Shown piece by piece: positions 43,470 through 56,701 of a DNA stretch of 64,000 nucleotides (its first letter is position 1; every line of letters starts with the position of its first letter). The DNA comes from Streptomyces europaeiscabiei (GTDB lineage: Bacteria > Actinomycetota > Actinomycetes > Streptomycetales > Streptomycetaceae). The notes beneath the pieces were generated by a model. That model was not told where the DNA came from. It saw only the letters and a program-made list of their open reading frames with translations, and made no database searches. The stretch spans positions 6,328,001 to 6,392,000 of the forward strand of contig NZ_CP107841.1 of the NCBI RefSeq assembly GCF_036346855.1. Reading direction: 5' to 3'. Made by a program: the position numbers and the translations under genes.

Positions 43470-44339
43470 ATGACCAGCACGACCAGGCGCCGCCGTACGG
43501 TCCTGTCGTTCGTGGTGGCGGCCGCGATGACCGGGGTGGCGGCCTGCGGATCCCCGGAGCCGGGCGAGGGCGGCGAAGACGATCCCTTCGCGGCACTGAA
43601 GCTCGCGGACAGGTCCACCGGCGACGCCGACTCGTCGCGGATCGAGTCCACCGGGGACATGGGCGACCTGATGTCCATCGAGGCGGACGGAGAGGTCGAC
43701 TGGGCCGACGGCCTCGACGGCACCATGACCATCACGTACACCGGGGGCCAGGCGGCCGACCAGATGCGCCGGCTCGGCATCACCTCGACGGAGGCCCGCT
43801 ATCTGCCCGACGCCTACTACGCGGACATGGGCGACCTCTTCGCCGGACAGTACGGCGGCAAACGGTGGATCAGGTACGCGTACGAGGACCTGGACGAGAT
43901 GATCGGCGGGGCCTCCGGCGCCTACGCGCGGGAGCACTTCAAGAGCGTCACGCCGAACCAGTCCGTACGGCTCCTGCTGGCCTCCGGAGACGTGGAGAAG
44001 GTCGGTGAGGAGGACGTGCGGGGGGAGAGGACCACGCACTACGCGGGCACGGTGGACGTCGCCGACATCCAGGAGCGGAACGCGCACCTCGGCGAGGGGG
44101 CACGGGCCGAGCTGGAGGAACAGCTGAAGGCGTCCGGCATCACGACCGCGGACATCGACCTCTGGATCAACGACGACGACCTGCTGGTCAAGAAGGTGGA
44201 GAAGGCCGACACCGCGAACGGAGTGGTGAACTCCACGGTCCACTACAGCGACTACGGCACAGCCGTCTCCACCGAGGAGCCGCCGGCCGACCGGACCGTC
44301 GACTACAAGGACCTGATGAGCTCCCTGCCGGCGAACTGA
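43470..44339 (+). CDS. Predicted lipoprotein, LppX/LprG-like style, copy 1
   Basis: 289 residues from ATG 43470. TRRRRTVLSFVVAAAMTGVAAC gives a lipobox with Cys26. The mature protein starts with an acidic linker, then a predicted beta-rich domain with TMTITYTGGQAADQMRRL, GERTTHYAGTVDVADIQE and IDLWINDDDLLVKKVEKA. The pattern (lipid anchor, long beta-sheet, DLWVD-type strand) recalls the actinobacterial LppX/LprAFG lipid-binding lipoproteins, but identity is not certain. It is paralogous to the next gene (TxHYxGTV motif). The pair is inserted between the two ribosomal protein operons. Confidence 0.78.
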   Translation: MTSTTRRRRTVLSFVVAAAMTGVAACGSPEPGEGGEDDPFAALKLADRSTGDADSSRIESTGDMGDLMSIEADGEVDWADGLDGTMTITYTGGQAADQMRRLGITSTEARYLPDAYYADMGDLFAGQYGGKRWIRYAYEDLDEMIGGASGAYAREHFKSVTPNQSVRLLLASGDVEKVGEEDVRGERTTHYAGTVDVADIQERNAHLGEGARAELEEQLKASGITTADIDLWINDDDLLVKKVEKADTANGVVNSTVHYSDYGTAVSTEEPPADRTVDYKDLMSSLPAN

Positions 44340-44419
44340 AATCGCACGACAACCGCGCACGGCGGCGCTAGTCTCCCTGCCGTCCCACAGGGGTGGGGCG
44401 TGAGGTTCCAGGGGGACAC

Positions 44420-45334
44420 ATGAGGTTGGCCGCACACGGCTCCGTACGTCGTCGCAGAGCCGTCGGCATCGCCGTCGTGGCCGCGCTGCTGGGCGGTGCC
44501 ACCGCCTGCGGCACGGAGGCGGAGGAGGCGCCCGGGACGAAGCCGAACGCGACGCCCGCCGAGGCTGTGGCCCGGGCGGCGCTGAGGACGGCGGACATCA
44601 CCTCGCTGCGGTACCGGGTGACCGGGACCCTGCCCGAGGAAGGGAAGGTGCGGGCCGAGGCCTCCATGGAGGTGAAGCCGTCGGTCATGGGGATGGAGCT
44701 CACCGGGCTCGGCGACGGCGAGGACAAGCCCGTGAAGATCCGGTTCGTGGACGGGGCCATGTACACCGAGGGGGACACGACGGTCCTCGGAGACACGGAC
44801 GGGAAGCGCTGGATCAAGGCGGAGCCGGCGTCCTGGGGCGGCCTCTCCGTGGACAACCGGTCCTATGGCGTGCTGCCCCGCCAACTGGAGGGCAGCCCGC
44901 TCGTCCAGTCCACGATCCTGGTCGGCGCCAAGGACGTCGAGGAAGTCGGCACCGAGAGCGTCGAGGGCGCTGCGACCATCCACTACCGGGGCACGGTCAC
45001 GAACCAGGGACTGAAGGACGCCCAAAGTGCCGCCAAGGGCAAGGAGACCTGGGAGCTCCGGACCCACAGCCGCGACCAGTTCATGAGCCTGCGCCTGCGC
45101 GTCGGCAGCGCACTGGCCATGGACCTGTGGGTCGACGAGGACGGCCGGGCCAAGCAGTTCCGGCTGCGGGGGCGGACCAGTGCGCTGGACGGCGACGGGC
45201 GCTGGGCCGACACCGGCCCGCTCGACCTGACCTACACCTTCCTGGACGTCGGCCGGCCGGTGACCGTCGACACCCCGGCGGCCGAGGACACCGTGGACCT
45301 CGGGGAGCTGGTGGACGGGGCCGGAGCGGGCTGA
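44420..45334 (+). CDS. Predicted lipoprotein, LppX/LprG-like style, copy 2
   Basis: 304 residues from ATG 44420 with GGGGGA four to five bases upstream. RRRRAVGIAVVAALLGGATAC makes Cys30 the likely lipid site. The mature part includes AALRTADITSLRYRVTG, AATIHYRGTVTNQGLKDA and MDLWVDEDGRAKQFRL, the same order of strands as in copy 1. A TAGTCT -10-like box at about 44369-44374 suggests its own promoter. The rplJ promoter follows 26 bases after the stop. Ligand unknown; a hydrophobic-molecule carrier role is only inferred from the fold style. Confidence 0.78.
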   Translation: MRLAAHGSVRRRRAVGIAVVAALLGGATACGTEAEEAPGTKPNATPAEAVARAALRTADITSLRYRVTGTLPEEGKVRAEASMEVKPSVMGMELTGLGDGEDKPVKIRFVDGAMYTEGDTTVLGDTDGKRWIKAEPASWGGLSVDNRSYGVLPRQLEGSPLVQSTILVGAKDVEEVGTESVEGAATIHYRGTVTNQGLKDAQSAAKGKETWELRTHSRDQFMSLRLRVGSALAMDLWVDEDGRAKQFRLRGRTSALDGDGRWADTGPLDLTYTFLDVGRPVTVDTPAAEDTVDLGELVDGAGAG

Positions 45335-45360
45335 GCGGCCGCCCCCGGGACCGGATTTGC

Positions 45361-45386
45361 TTGACAGGGATACGGTCCCGTACTCT
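45361..45386 (+). promoter_or_regulatory. Candidate rplJ-rplL promoter
   Basis: TTGACA at 45361-45366 is a perfect -35 hexamer; TACTCT at 45381-45386 is the nearest -10-like box but leaves only 14 bases. TTGCTT at 45357 would give 18. A leader of roughly 235 bases would precede rplJ. Confidence 0.55.
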
Positions 45387-45541
45387 TCCGAAGAAGCCAA
45401 AGACCGCTGGTCGTCGCCGTGTGCTTGTGAGAGGGCACGGTGGCCGAAGGATCCGCTGAACTGCGGACGACCCGCGCAGGTGACTGTGGAAGTTGCTCCT
45501 GGTCCGGTTCCGTCTTCGTACGGAATTCGTCCGGTCGAGCC

Positions 45542-45577
45542 ACGCCCCGAGCGCCTGCGCCGGGGCGTTTCGTTTTC
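45542..45577 (+). terminator. Attenuator-like hairpin in the rplJ leader
   Basis: ACGCCCCG (45542-45549) pairs with CGGGGCGT (45561-45568), with GCG/CGC stacked inside, followed by TTCGTTTTCC. It looks like an intrinsic terminator 50 bases before rplJ. The leader as a whole corresponds to the region where L10-L12 binds its mRNA in other bacteria, so regulated read-through is likely. Confidence 0.65.
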
Positions 45578-45627
45578 CCCAGCCCCTTCCGAGCGGTCCT
45601 CATCACCCGGAAGGAGGCCGACGCTCT

Positions 45628-46158
45628 ATGGCAAGGCCCGACAAGGCTGCCGCGGTGGCCGAGCTCACGGAGCAGTTCCGTAGCTCGAATGCCGCCGTGC
45701 TGACCGAGTACCGGGGTCTCACCGTGGCGCAGCTCAAGACGCTGCGTCGTTCGCTCGGTGATGACGCCCAGTACGCCGTGGTGAAGAACACGCTGACCAA
45801 GATTGCGGCCAACGAGGCCGGGATCTCGACGCTCGACGACCTGTTCAACGGTCCGACGGCAGTCGCCTTCATCACCGGTGACCCGGTGACGTCGGCGAAG
45901 GGTCTTCGTGACTTCGCCAAGGACAACCCCAACCTCGTCATCAAGGGCGGTGTCCTTGACGGCAAGGCGCTGTCCGCCGACGAGATCAAGAAGCTTGCGG
46001 ACCTCGAGTCCCGCGAGGTTCTGCTCTCCAAGCTGGCGGGTGCCTTCAAGGGCAAGCAGTCCCAGACTGCCTCCCTCTTCAAGGCGCTTCCCTCGAAGCT
46101 CGTCCGCACCGTGGACGCCCTTCGCGCCAAGCAGGACGAGCAGGGCGGTGCCGAGTAA
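45628..46158 (+). CDS. rplJ: Ribosomal protein uL10
   Basis: 176 residues from ATG 45628 with AAGGAGG ten bases upstream. Family features: [66 protein letters not shown] and the C-terminal helix region [20 protein letters not shown] that anchors L7/L12 dimers. It builds the ribosomal stalk base with L11. rplL follows after 126 bases. Confidence 0.98.
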   Translation: MARPDKAAAVAELTEQFRSSNAAVLTEYRGLTVAQLKTLRRSLGDDAQYAVVKNTLTKIAANEAGISTLDDLFNGPTAVAFITGDPVTSAKGLRDFAKDNPNLVIKGGVLDGKALSADEIKKLADLESREVLLSKLAGAFKGKQSQTASLFKALPSKLVRTVDALRAKQDEQGGAE

Positions 46159-46284
46159 CTCGGCTCGCGAAATGACCGCCGCCTGAGGCTCCGCGCCCGA
46201 GGCAACGGTCGTAGCGGGCCGATCGTACGCCCGCCAGACATGTACATACCGGCACCAGCCGAATTAGTGGAAGGATCGCCCATC

Positions 46285-46668
46285 ATGGCGAAGCTCAGCC
46301 AGGAAGACCTGCTCGCGCAGTTCGAGGAGATGACCCTCATCGAGCTCTCCGAGTTCGTGAAGGCGTTCGAGGACAAGTTCGACGTCACCGCTGCCGCCGC
46401 CGTCGCCGTCGCCGCCCCGGGTGCCCCCGGCGCCCCGGCCGACGCCGTCGAGGAGCAGGACGAGTTCGACGTCGTCCTCACGGGCGCCGGCGAGAAGAAG
46501 ATCCAGGTCATCAAGGTCGTGCGTGAGCTGACCTCCCTGGGCCTGAAGGAGGCCAAGGACCTCGTGGACGGCGCTCCGAAGCCCGTTCTCGAGAAGGTCG
46601 CCAAGGAGGCCGCCGAGAAGGCTGCCGAGTCCCTCAAGGCCGCCGGCGCCTCCGTCGAGGTCAAGTAA
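46285..46668 (+). CDS. rplL: Ribosomal protein bL12 (L7/L12)
   Basis: 127 residues from ATG 46285, AAGGAT upstream. Dimerising N-terminal helices ([24 protein letters not shown]), Ala/Pro hinge ([17 protein letters not shown]) and the C-terminal factor-binding domain ([40 protein letters not shown]) are all present. It recruits translational GTPases such as the EF-G and EF-Tu encoded downstream. A terminator follows about 100 bases after the stop. Confidence 0.98.
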   Translation: MAKLSQEDLLAQFEEMTLIELSEFVKAFEDKFDVTAAAAVAVAAPGAPGAPADAVEEQDEFDVVLTGAGEKKIQVIKVVRELTSLGLKEAKDLVDGAPKPVLEKVAKEAAEKAAESLKAAGASVEVK

Positions 46669-46769
46669 GGCCTCGCTGGTCCGCCAGCTCTCCTGGATCC
46701 GCGAGGATCCGTGCGGGACGGTTCCGGGGCGAGTGTCAAAAACTCGTTCGAGGCTGTAACGCAAACGTA

Positions 46770-46807
46770 CCGAAGGGCGATCACCCAACTGGGTGGTCGC
46801 CTTTCGG
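46770..46807 (+). terminator. Terminator/attenuator between rplL and rpoB
   Basis: 17-bp stem with two G-T pairs (46770-46786 with 46791-46807), loop AACT. In many bacteria partial termination at this place sets the ratio of L7/L12 to RNA polymerase. The 647-base gap 46669-47315 has no gene; beyond this hairpin it holds the rpoB promoter and leader. Confidence 0.8.
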
Positions 46808-47101
46808 CGTTCGGGGACGTCGAGTGACGGCTGCCTTGCACTGCCGGTGGCGACGAGTATGGTGATCTTCGTTGTGCCTCCGACGCCCTGGGTGACGAGC
46901 CGCGAGTGACGATCGCGGCACCCGGATCGGGTATGAGGGGCCTTGACGAACTGCACGCAGCGCGCAATTCTCAGGACGCGTCGTCACACCGATCCGAACT
47001 CCGAGGCATGGATCGACGGCGAAGAGGGCAGTATCAACGTGCATTGAGGGCGTGGGCTTGCGTAGGTGTCGAGAACAACGAGGGTCTCAAAAAACCCGCA
47101 C

Positions 47102-47130
47102 TGGACATCAGTGTGCCAAGTGGCTACACT
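47102..47130 (+). promoter_or_regulatory. Candidate sigma-HrdB promoter of rpoBC
   Basis: TGGACA (47102-47107) and TACACT (47125-47130) are 17 bases apart, matching the vegetative consensus well. The leader to the rpoB start would be about 180 bases. Confidence 0.65.
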
Positions 47131-47315
47131 GACCCTTTGCGCTGCCTGTTAGCTGTCCCCTGCCCGTCACCAGGGGCATGCCCTCACTTGAGCATCGACG
47201 AACAGACCATTCCTGACCTGGCCCTATCCGTCAGTTCAGGAACTGCCTGCTCTCTTTGCACAGGAGAGGGGCCGGTACGCGCGTAGTGAGTCCGAGCCCT
47301 CGGAAGGACCCCCTC

Positions 47316-50300
47316 TTGGCCGCCTCGCGCAACGCCTCGACCTCGAATACGAACCCAGCCGCCAGCACTGCCCCGCTGCGCATCTCTTTTGCAAAGATCA
47401 AGGAGCCTCTCGAGGTTCCCAACCTGCTCGCGCTGCAGACCGAGAGCTTCGACTGGCTGCTCGGCAACACCGCCTGGCAGAGTCGGGTCGAGGAGGCTCT
47501 GGAGAACGGACAGGACGTCCCCACCAAGTCCGGTCTGGAGGAGATCTTCGAGGAGATCTCCCCGATCGAGGACTTCTCCGGGTCGATGTCTCTGACGTTC
47601 CGCGACCACCGTTTCGAGCCGCCGAAGAACAGCATCGACGAGTGCAAGGACCGCGACTTCACGTACGCGGCCCCGCTCTTCGTCACGGCCGAGTTCACCA
47701 ACAACGAGACCGGTGAGATCAAGTCCCAGACGGTCTTCATGGGCGACTTCCCGCTCATGACCCACAAGGGCACCTTCGTCATCAACGGCACCGAGCGTGT
47801 CGTGGTGTCGCAGCTGGTCCGTTCGCCCGGTGTCTACTTCGACTCCTCGATCGACAAGACGTCCGACAAGGACATCTTCTCCGCCAAGATCATCCCGTCC
47901 CGGGGTGCCTGGCTGGAGATGGAGATCGACAAGCGCGACATGGTCGGTGTCCGTATCGACCGCAAGCGCAAGCAGTCCGTGACCGTCCTCCTCAAGGCTC
48001 TCGGCTGGACCACCGAGCAGATCCTGGAGGAGTTCGGCGAGTACGAGTCCATGCGCGCCACCCTGGAGAAGGACCACACCCAGGGTCAGGACGACGCGCT
48101 GCTCGACATCTACCGCAAGCTGCGTCCGGGCGAGCCCCCCACGCGTGAGGCCGCGCAGACGCTTCTGGAGAACCTGTACTTCAACCCGAAGCGCTACGAC
48201 CTCGCGAAGGTCGGCCGTTACAAGGTCAACAAGAAGCTGGGTGGGGAGGCTCCGCTCAACGCGGGCGTCCTGACCGTCGAGGACGTCATCGCGACGATCA
48301 GGTACCTGGTCAAGCTGCACGCCGGCGAGACCGAGACGACCTCCGACAACGGCACGTCGATCGTCGTCGAGACCGACGACATCGACCACTTCGGCAACCG
48401 TCGTCTGCGCAGTGTCGGCGAGCTCATCCAGAACCAGGTCCGTACGGGTCTGGCGCGTATGGAGCGTGTCGTCCGCGAGCGCATGACGACCCAGGACGTC
48501 GAGGCGATCACGCCGCAGACCCTGATCAACATCCGGCCGGTCGTCGCCTCCATCAAGGAGTTCTTCGGCACCAGCCAGCTGTCGCAGTTCATGGACCAGA
48601 ACAACCCGCTGTCGGGTCTCACCCACAAGCGCCGTCTGTCGGCTCTTGGCCCCGGTGGTCTCTCCCGTGAGCGGGCCGGCTTCGAGGTCCGTGACGTGCA
48701 CCCGTCCCACTACGGGCGCATGTGTCCGATCGAGACGCCCGAAGGCCCGAACATCGGTCTGATCGGTTCGCTCGCCTCCTACGGCCGCGTCAACGCGTTC
48801 GGTTTCGTGGAGACGCCGTACCGCAAGGTCGACGGGGACGTCGTCACCGACGAGGTCGACTACCTGACGGCCGACGAAGAGGACCGGTTCGTCATCGCGC
48901 AGGCCAACGCCACGCTCGACGACGACATGCGCTTCACCGAGAACCGCGTCCTGGTCCGCCGTCGTGGCGGCGAGGTCGACTACGTCCCCGGTGACGACGT
49001 GGACTACATGGACGTCTCGCCGCGCCAGATGGTGTCGGTCGCGACCGCCATGATCCCGTTCCTCGAGCACGACGACGCCAACCGTGCCCTCATGGGCGCG
49101 AACATGATGCGTCAGGCCGTGCCGCTCATCAAGAGCGAGGCCCCGCTCGTCGGCACCGGCATGGAGTACCGCTCCGCCGTCGACGCCGGCGACGTGGTCA
49201 AGGCCGAGAAGGCGGGTGTGGTCCAGGAGGTCTCCGCGGACTACATCACCACCACCAACGACGACGGCACGTACATCACGTACCGCCTGGCCAAGTTCGC
49301 CCGCTCCAACCAGGGCACCTCGGTCAACCAGAAGGTCATCGTCAACGAGGGCGACCGGATCATCGAGGGCCAGGTCCTGGCCGACGGTCCGGCCACCGAG
49401 AACGGCGAGATGGCGCTGGGCAAGAACCTGCTCGTGGCGTTCATGCCGTGGGAGGGTCACAACTACGAGGACGCGATCATCCTGTCGCAGCGCCTCGTGC
49501 AGGACGACGTCCTCTCCTCGATCCACATCGAGGAGCACGAGGTCGACGCCCGTGACACCAAGCTCGGCCCCGAGGAGATCACCCGGGACATCCCGAACGT
49601 CTCCGAGGAGGTCCTCGCCGACCTCGACGAGCGCGGCATCATCCGTATCGGTGCCGAGGTCGTCGCCGGTGACATCCTCGTCGGCAAGGTCACGCCCAAG
49701 GGTGAGACCGAGCTGACCCCCGAGGAGCGTCTGCTCCGCGCGATCTTCGGCGAGAAGGCCCGTGAGGTCCGTGACACCTCGCTGAAGGTGCCGCACGGCG
49801 AGATCGGCAAGGTCATCGGCGTCCGCGTCTTCGACCGCGAGGAGGGCGACGAGCTTCCCCCCGGTGTGAACCAGCTGGTGCGCGTGTACGTGGCGCAGAA
49901 GCGCAAGATCACCGACGGTGACAAGCTCGCCGGCCGTCACGGCAACAAGGGTGTCATCTCGAAGATCCTGCCGATCGAGGACATGCCGTTCCTGGAGGAC
50001 GGCACCCCGGTCGACATCATCCTCAACCCGCTGGGTGTGCCGTCCCGAATGAACCCGGGACAGGTCCTGGAGATCCACCTCGGCTGGCTCGCCAGCCGCG
50101 GCTGGGACGTCTCCGGTCTCGGTGAGGACTGGGCGCAGCGCCTGCAGGTCATCGGCGCCGACCAGGTCGCCCCGGGTACCAACGTCGCCACCCCGGTGTT
50201 CGACGGTGCGCGTGAGGACGAGCTCGCGGGTCTGCTGAACCACACCATCCCGAACCGCGACGGCGAGCGCATGGTGCAGCCGACCGGCAAGGCGAGGATG

Positions 50301-50801
50301 TTCGACGGCCGCTCCGGCGAGCCGTTCCCGGACCCGATCTCCATCGGTTACATGTACATCCTCAAGCTCCACCACCTGGTCGACGACAAGCTGCACGCTC
50401 GGTCGACCGGTCCGTACTCGATGATCACCCAGCAGCCGCTGGGTGGTAAGGCCCAGTTCGGTGGCCAGCGCTTCGGTGAGATGGAGGTGTGGGCGCTGGA
50501 GGCTTATGGCGCCGCGTACGCCCTCCAGGAGCTGCTGACCATCAAGTCCGACGACGTCACCGGCCGCGTGAAGGTCTACGAGGCCATCGTCAAGGGCGAG
50601 AACATTCCCGAGCCCGGCATCCCCGAGTCCTTCAAGGTTCTCATCAAGGAGATGCAGTCCCTGTGCCTCAACGTGGAGGTGCTGTCCTCGGACGGCATGT
50701 CCATCGAGATGCGCGACACCGACGAGGACGTCTTCCGCGCTGCGGAGGAGCTTGGCATCGACCTGTCCCGGCGTGAGCCGAGCAGCGTCGAAGAGGTCTG
50801 A
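47316..50801 (+). CDS. rpoB: DNA-directed RNA polymerase beta subunit
   Basis: 1161 residues from TTG 47316, which yields the N terminus MAASRNAS of known Streptomyces RpoB and has GGAAGGA seven bases upstream. All core blocks are present. The rifampicin region (about residues 417-450) reads [20 protein letters not shown] then [12 protein letters not shown], so the Asp, His and Ser positions where resistance usually arises are wild type. Other landmarks are [37 protein letters not shown] and [19 protein letters not shown]. It forms the catalytic core with RpoC. rpoC follows after 94 bases with a hairpin between. Confidence 0.99.
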   Translation: MAASRNASTSNTNPAASTAPLRISFAKIKEPLEVPNLLALQTESFDWLLGNTAWQSRVEEALENGQDVPTKSGLEEIFEEISPIEDFSGSMSLTFRDHRFEPPKNSIDECKDRDFTYAAPLFVTAEFTNNETGEIKSQTVFMGDFPLMTHKGTFVINGTERVVVSQLVRSPGVYFDSSIDKTSDKDIFSAKIIPSRGAWLEMEIDKRDMVGVRIDRKRKQSVTVLLKALGWTTEQILEEFGEYESMRATLEKDHTQGQDDALLDIYRKLRPGEPPTREAAQTLLENLYFNPKRYDLAKVGRYKVNKKLGGEAPLNAGVLTVEDVIATIRYLVKLHAGETETTSDNGTSIVVETDDIDHFGNRRLRSVGELIQNQVRTGLARMERVVRERMTTQDVEAITPQTLINIRPVVASIKEFFGTSQLSQFMDQNNPLSGLTHKRRLSALGPGGLSRERAGFEVRDVHPSHYGRMCPIETPEGPNIGLIGSLASYGRVNAFGFVETPYRKVDGDVVTDEVDYLTADEEDRFVIAQANATLDDDMRFTENRVLVRRRGGEVDYVPGDDVDYMDVSPRQMVSVATAMIPFLEHDDANRALMGANMMRQAVPLIKSEAPLVGTGMEYRSAVDAGDVVKAEKAGVVQEVSADYITTTNDDGTYITYRLAKFARSNQGTSVNQKVIVNEGDRIIEGQVLADGPATENGEMALGKNLLVAFMPWEGHNYEDAIILSQRLVQDDVLSSIHIEEHEVDARDTKLGPEEITRDIPNVSEEVLADLDERGIIRIGAEVVAGDILVGKVTPKGETELTPEERLLRAIFGEKAREVRDTSLKVPHGEIGKVIGVRVFDREEGDELPPGVNQLVRVYVAQKRKITDGDKLAGRHGNKGVISKILPIEDMPFLEDGTPVDIILNPLGVPSRMNPGQVLEIHLGWLASRGWDVSGLGEDWAQRLQVIGADQVAPGTNVATPVFDGAREDELAGLLNHTIPNRDGERMVQPTGKARMFDGRSGEPFPDPISIGYMYILKLHHLVDDKLHARSTGPYSMITQQPLGGKAQFGGQRFGEMEVWALEAYGAAYALQELLTIKSDDVTGRVKVYEAIVKGENIPEPGIPESFKVLIKEMQSLCLNVEVLSSDGMSIEMRDTDEDVFRAAEELGIDLSRREPSSVEEV

Positions 50802-50809
50802 CGGGAGTT

Positions 50810-50836
50810 CGGAGGCCTTCGTGACGAAGGCCTCCG
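50810..50836 (+). terminator. Hairpin in the rpoB-rpoC gap
   Basis: Perfect 12-bp arms CGGAGGCCTTCG (50810-50821) and CGAAGGCCTCCG (50825-50836) with only a TGA loop. No T tract follows, so mRNA processing or stability is as likely as termination, given that both subunits are needed in equal amounts. Confidence 0.55.
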
Positions 50837-50895
50837 GCCCCAGGACCCCCGTATCAGACCCCATGACTTACAACCCTGAGAGGGATTGACGCATA

Positions 50896-54795
<3,900 letters not shown>

Positions 54796-54820
54796 GCGAG
54801 CGGTAGCAGTTGCTTGAGTT

Positions 54821-54852
54821 GAGGGGCGGTCACCTTCGGGTGGCCGCCCTTC
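54821..54852 (+). terminator. Terminator of rpoBC
   Basis: 14-bp stem (54821-54834 with 54839-54852) closed by a TTCG tetraloop, with two G-T pairs. No T tract, as often in Streptomyces. Confidence 0.85.
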
Positions 54853-54972
54853 GGCGTGGGGTACGGGTGTTCGGTGTGGCAGAACCGGGACGAAACTGGG
54901 GCAGGGAACCCGTGCCCAGGGCCGGGCGTTGGAGCATCATGGAGGGACAACCAGTCCGGGGGAGTGTTTCTC

Positions 54973-55530
54973 GTGTCGAACCCGTCGTGGCAGCCGATGC
55001 CGTGGCAGCAGGCGCAGGGCAACAGCCCTTCTCTGCTCGCCGCACATGCCGACCGTGAGCGTGCCGTGGATGTGCTGAAGGCGGGCTTCAGCGAGGGCCG
55101 CCTTCCGCAGGACGAGTACGAGAGGCGCGTGGAGAGGGCCTACAAGGCCCGCACAGTGGGGGAACTGGCCCTGCTGGTCGCGGACCTGCCCCAGGGCCCC
55201 TCAGGGATGCAGCCGACCGCGATGGCGGCCCCGATGGCTCCCATGGTTCCGAGAACCTTCATGCCGGCGCCCGCACTGCCCCCGCCGACCAACGGCAAGG
55301 CCGTCGGCTCGATGGTGTGCGGTGTCCTCACCACCATGACGCTGGGCCTCACCGGCATTCCGGCGGTCGTCCTCGGCCACACCGCCCGCGCCGAGATGAA
55401 GCGCACCGGCGAGGGCGGCGAGGGCTTCGCCCTGGCCGGTCTCATCCTGGGCTGGCTCTCCGTGGCGGGCTGGGCCTTCTTCCTCATGATCATGATGATC
55501 GCGGGGGTGTCGTCGAGCAGCGGAGTCTGA
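54973..55530 (+). CDS. DUF1707 / DUF4190 membrane protein
   Basis: 185 residues from GTG 54973 (MSNPSWQPMPWQQ) with GGGGGAG about nine bases upstream. Residues about 20-75 form a DUF1707 domain: LLAAHADRERAVDVLKAGFSEGRLPQDEYERRVERAYKARTVGELALLVADLP. A Pro/Met-rich linker follows, then a DUF4190-like pair of membrane helices (MVCGVLTTMTLGLTGIPAVVLGHTARAEMKRTGEGGEGFALAGLILGW and beyond). DUF1707 proteins are common in actinobacteria; some are envelope-stress related, but the function is unknown. It sits alone between rpoC and rpsL with its own translation signals. Confidence 0.88.
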   Translation: MSNPSWQPMPWQQAQGNSPSLLAAHADRERAVDVLKAGFSEGRLPQDEYERRVERAYKARTVGELALLVADLPQGPSGMQPTAMAAPMAPMVPRTFMPAPALPPPTNGKAVGSMVCGVLTTMTLGLTGIPAVVLGHTARAEMKRTGEGGEGFALAGLILGWLSVAGWAFFLMIMMIAGVSSSSGV

Positions 55531-55594
55531 GCCCCGCGGCGGTGCCCGTCGGCGCGGAAGCGACCGCCCTTAAACCCCCGCCTGTCCATTTGTT

Positions 55595-55623
55595 TTGACC
55601 ATAGCGAATGAGGTAGGTACGCT
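55595..55623 (+). promoter_or_regulatory. Promoter of the rpsL-rpsG-fusA-tuf operon
   Basis: TTGACC (55595-55600) and TACGCT (55618-55623) separated by 17 bases, an excellent vegetative promoter. The leader to the rpsL GTG is about 190 bases, long enough for autoregulation. Confidence 0.78.
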
Positions 55624-55817
55624 CAGACCTTGTGCCTGGGGTGTGCCCTGGCTCCCGTGCGTGCCTTCAACCGCACAGGGGGAGCCGCAGCGGCCACCGT
55701 ATTCTGCGCTCTTTCTGCCTCGCGGCGGGAGTCTGCAGTTTCGACACACCCGACCGCGTGGGTCGGCGAATGTTCCAGGTTAGCTTCACCATTCGGCACA
55801 CAGAAACCGGAGAAGTA

Positions 55818-56189
55818 GTGCCTACGATCCAGCAGCTGGTCCGGAAGGGCCGGCAGGACAAGGTCGAGAAGAACAAGACGCCCGCACTCGAGGGTTCGCC
55901 CCAGCGTCGCGGCGTCTGCACGCGTGTGTTCACGACCACCCCGAAGAAGCCGAACTCGGCCCTGCGTAAGGTCGCGCGTGTGCGTCTGACCAGCGGGATC
56001 GAGGTCACTGCTTACATTCCGGGTGAGGGACACAACCTGCAGGAGCACTCCATCGTGCTCGTGCGCGGCGGCCGTGTGAAGGACCTGCCCGGTGTTCGCT
56101 ACAAGATCATCCGCGGTTCGCTTGACACCCAGGGTGTCAAGAACCGCAAGCAGGCCCGCAGCCGCTACGGCGCCAAGAAGGAGAAGTAA
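55818..56189 (+). CDS. rpsL: Ribosomal protein uS12
   Basis: 123 residues from GTG 55818, GGAG five bases upstream; the in-frame open stretch before it is leader. Contains [35 protein letters not shown] and [17 protein letters not shown]. The Lys of PKKPNSA (position 43 in E. coli) and the Lys-Asp-Leu-Pro loop (position 88-91) are wild type, so no streptomycin-resistance change is seen. It is the decoding-centre protein. rpsG follows after 2 bases. Confidence 0.98.
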   Translation: MPTIQQLVRKGRQDKVEKNKTPALEGSPQRRGVCTRVFTTTPKKPNSALRKVARVRLTSGIEVTAYIPGEGHNLQEHSIVLVRGGRVKDLPGVRYKIIRGSLDTQGVKNRKQARSRYGAKKEK

Positions 56190-56191
56190 GA

Positions 56192-56662
56192 ATGCCTCGT
56201 AAGGGCCCCGCCCCGAAGCGCCCGGTCATCATCGACCCGGTCTACGGTTCTCCTCTTGTCACCTCGCTGATCAACAAGGTGCTGCTGAACGGCAAGCGCT
56301 CCACCGCCGAGCGCATCGTGTACGGCGCCATGGAGGGCCTGCGCGAGAAGACCAGCAATGACCCGGTCATCACGCTGAAGCGCGCTCTGGAGAACATCAA
56401 GCCGACCCTCGAGGTCAAGTCCCGCCGTGTCGGTGGTGCGACGTACCAGGTTCCGATCGAGGTCAAGCCCGGTCGTGCCAACACGCTCGCGCTGCGCTGG
56501 CTGGTCGGTTACTCCCGCGCCCGTCGCGAGAAGACCATGACCGAGCGTCTGCTCAACGAGCTTCTCGACGCCTCCAACGGCCTCGGTGCCGCTGTGAAGA
56601 AGCGCGAGGACACCCACAAGATGGCCGAGTCCAACAAGGCCTTCGCGCACTACCGCTGGTAG
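56192..56662 (+). CDS. rpsG: Ribosomal protein uS7
   Basis: 156 residues from ATG 56192, 2 bases after rpsL with the SD GAGAAG inside the rpsL end. Typical features are [60 protein letters not shown] and the C terminus [11 protein letters not shown]. It nucleates the 30S head and in E. coli represses this operon by binding the rpsL-rpsG intergenic RNA; here that gap is too short for the same site. Confidence 0.98.
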   Translation: MPRKGPAPKRPVIIDPVYGSPLVTSLINKVLLNGKRSTAERIVYGAMEGLREKTSNDPVITLKRALENIKPTLEVKSRRVGGATYQVPIEVKPGRANTLALRWLVGYSRARREKTMTERLLNELLDASNGLGAAVKKREDTHKMAESNKAFAHYRW

Positions 56663-56701
56663 TCGCTACCCCCATCGAGACCGAGAGAAGACCGAAGCCT
56701 T

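Noticed and set aside
48561..48660. Rifampicin-resistant rpoB variant
   Set aside because: The resistance-determining region has the wild-type Asp, His and Ser residues.
55632..55817. N-terminal extension of rpsL
   Set aside because: Although in frame, it lies in the leader directly after a strong promoter, lacks homology to uS12, and a good ribosome site precedes the GTG at 55818.
55818..56189. Streptomycin-resistant rpsL variant
   Set aside because: The PKKPNSA and VKDLPG loops are wild type.
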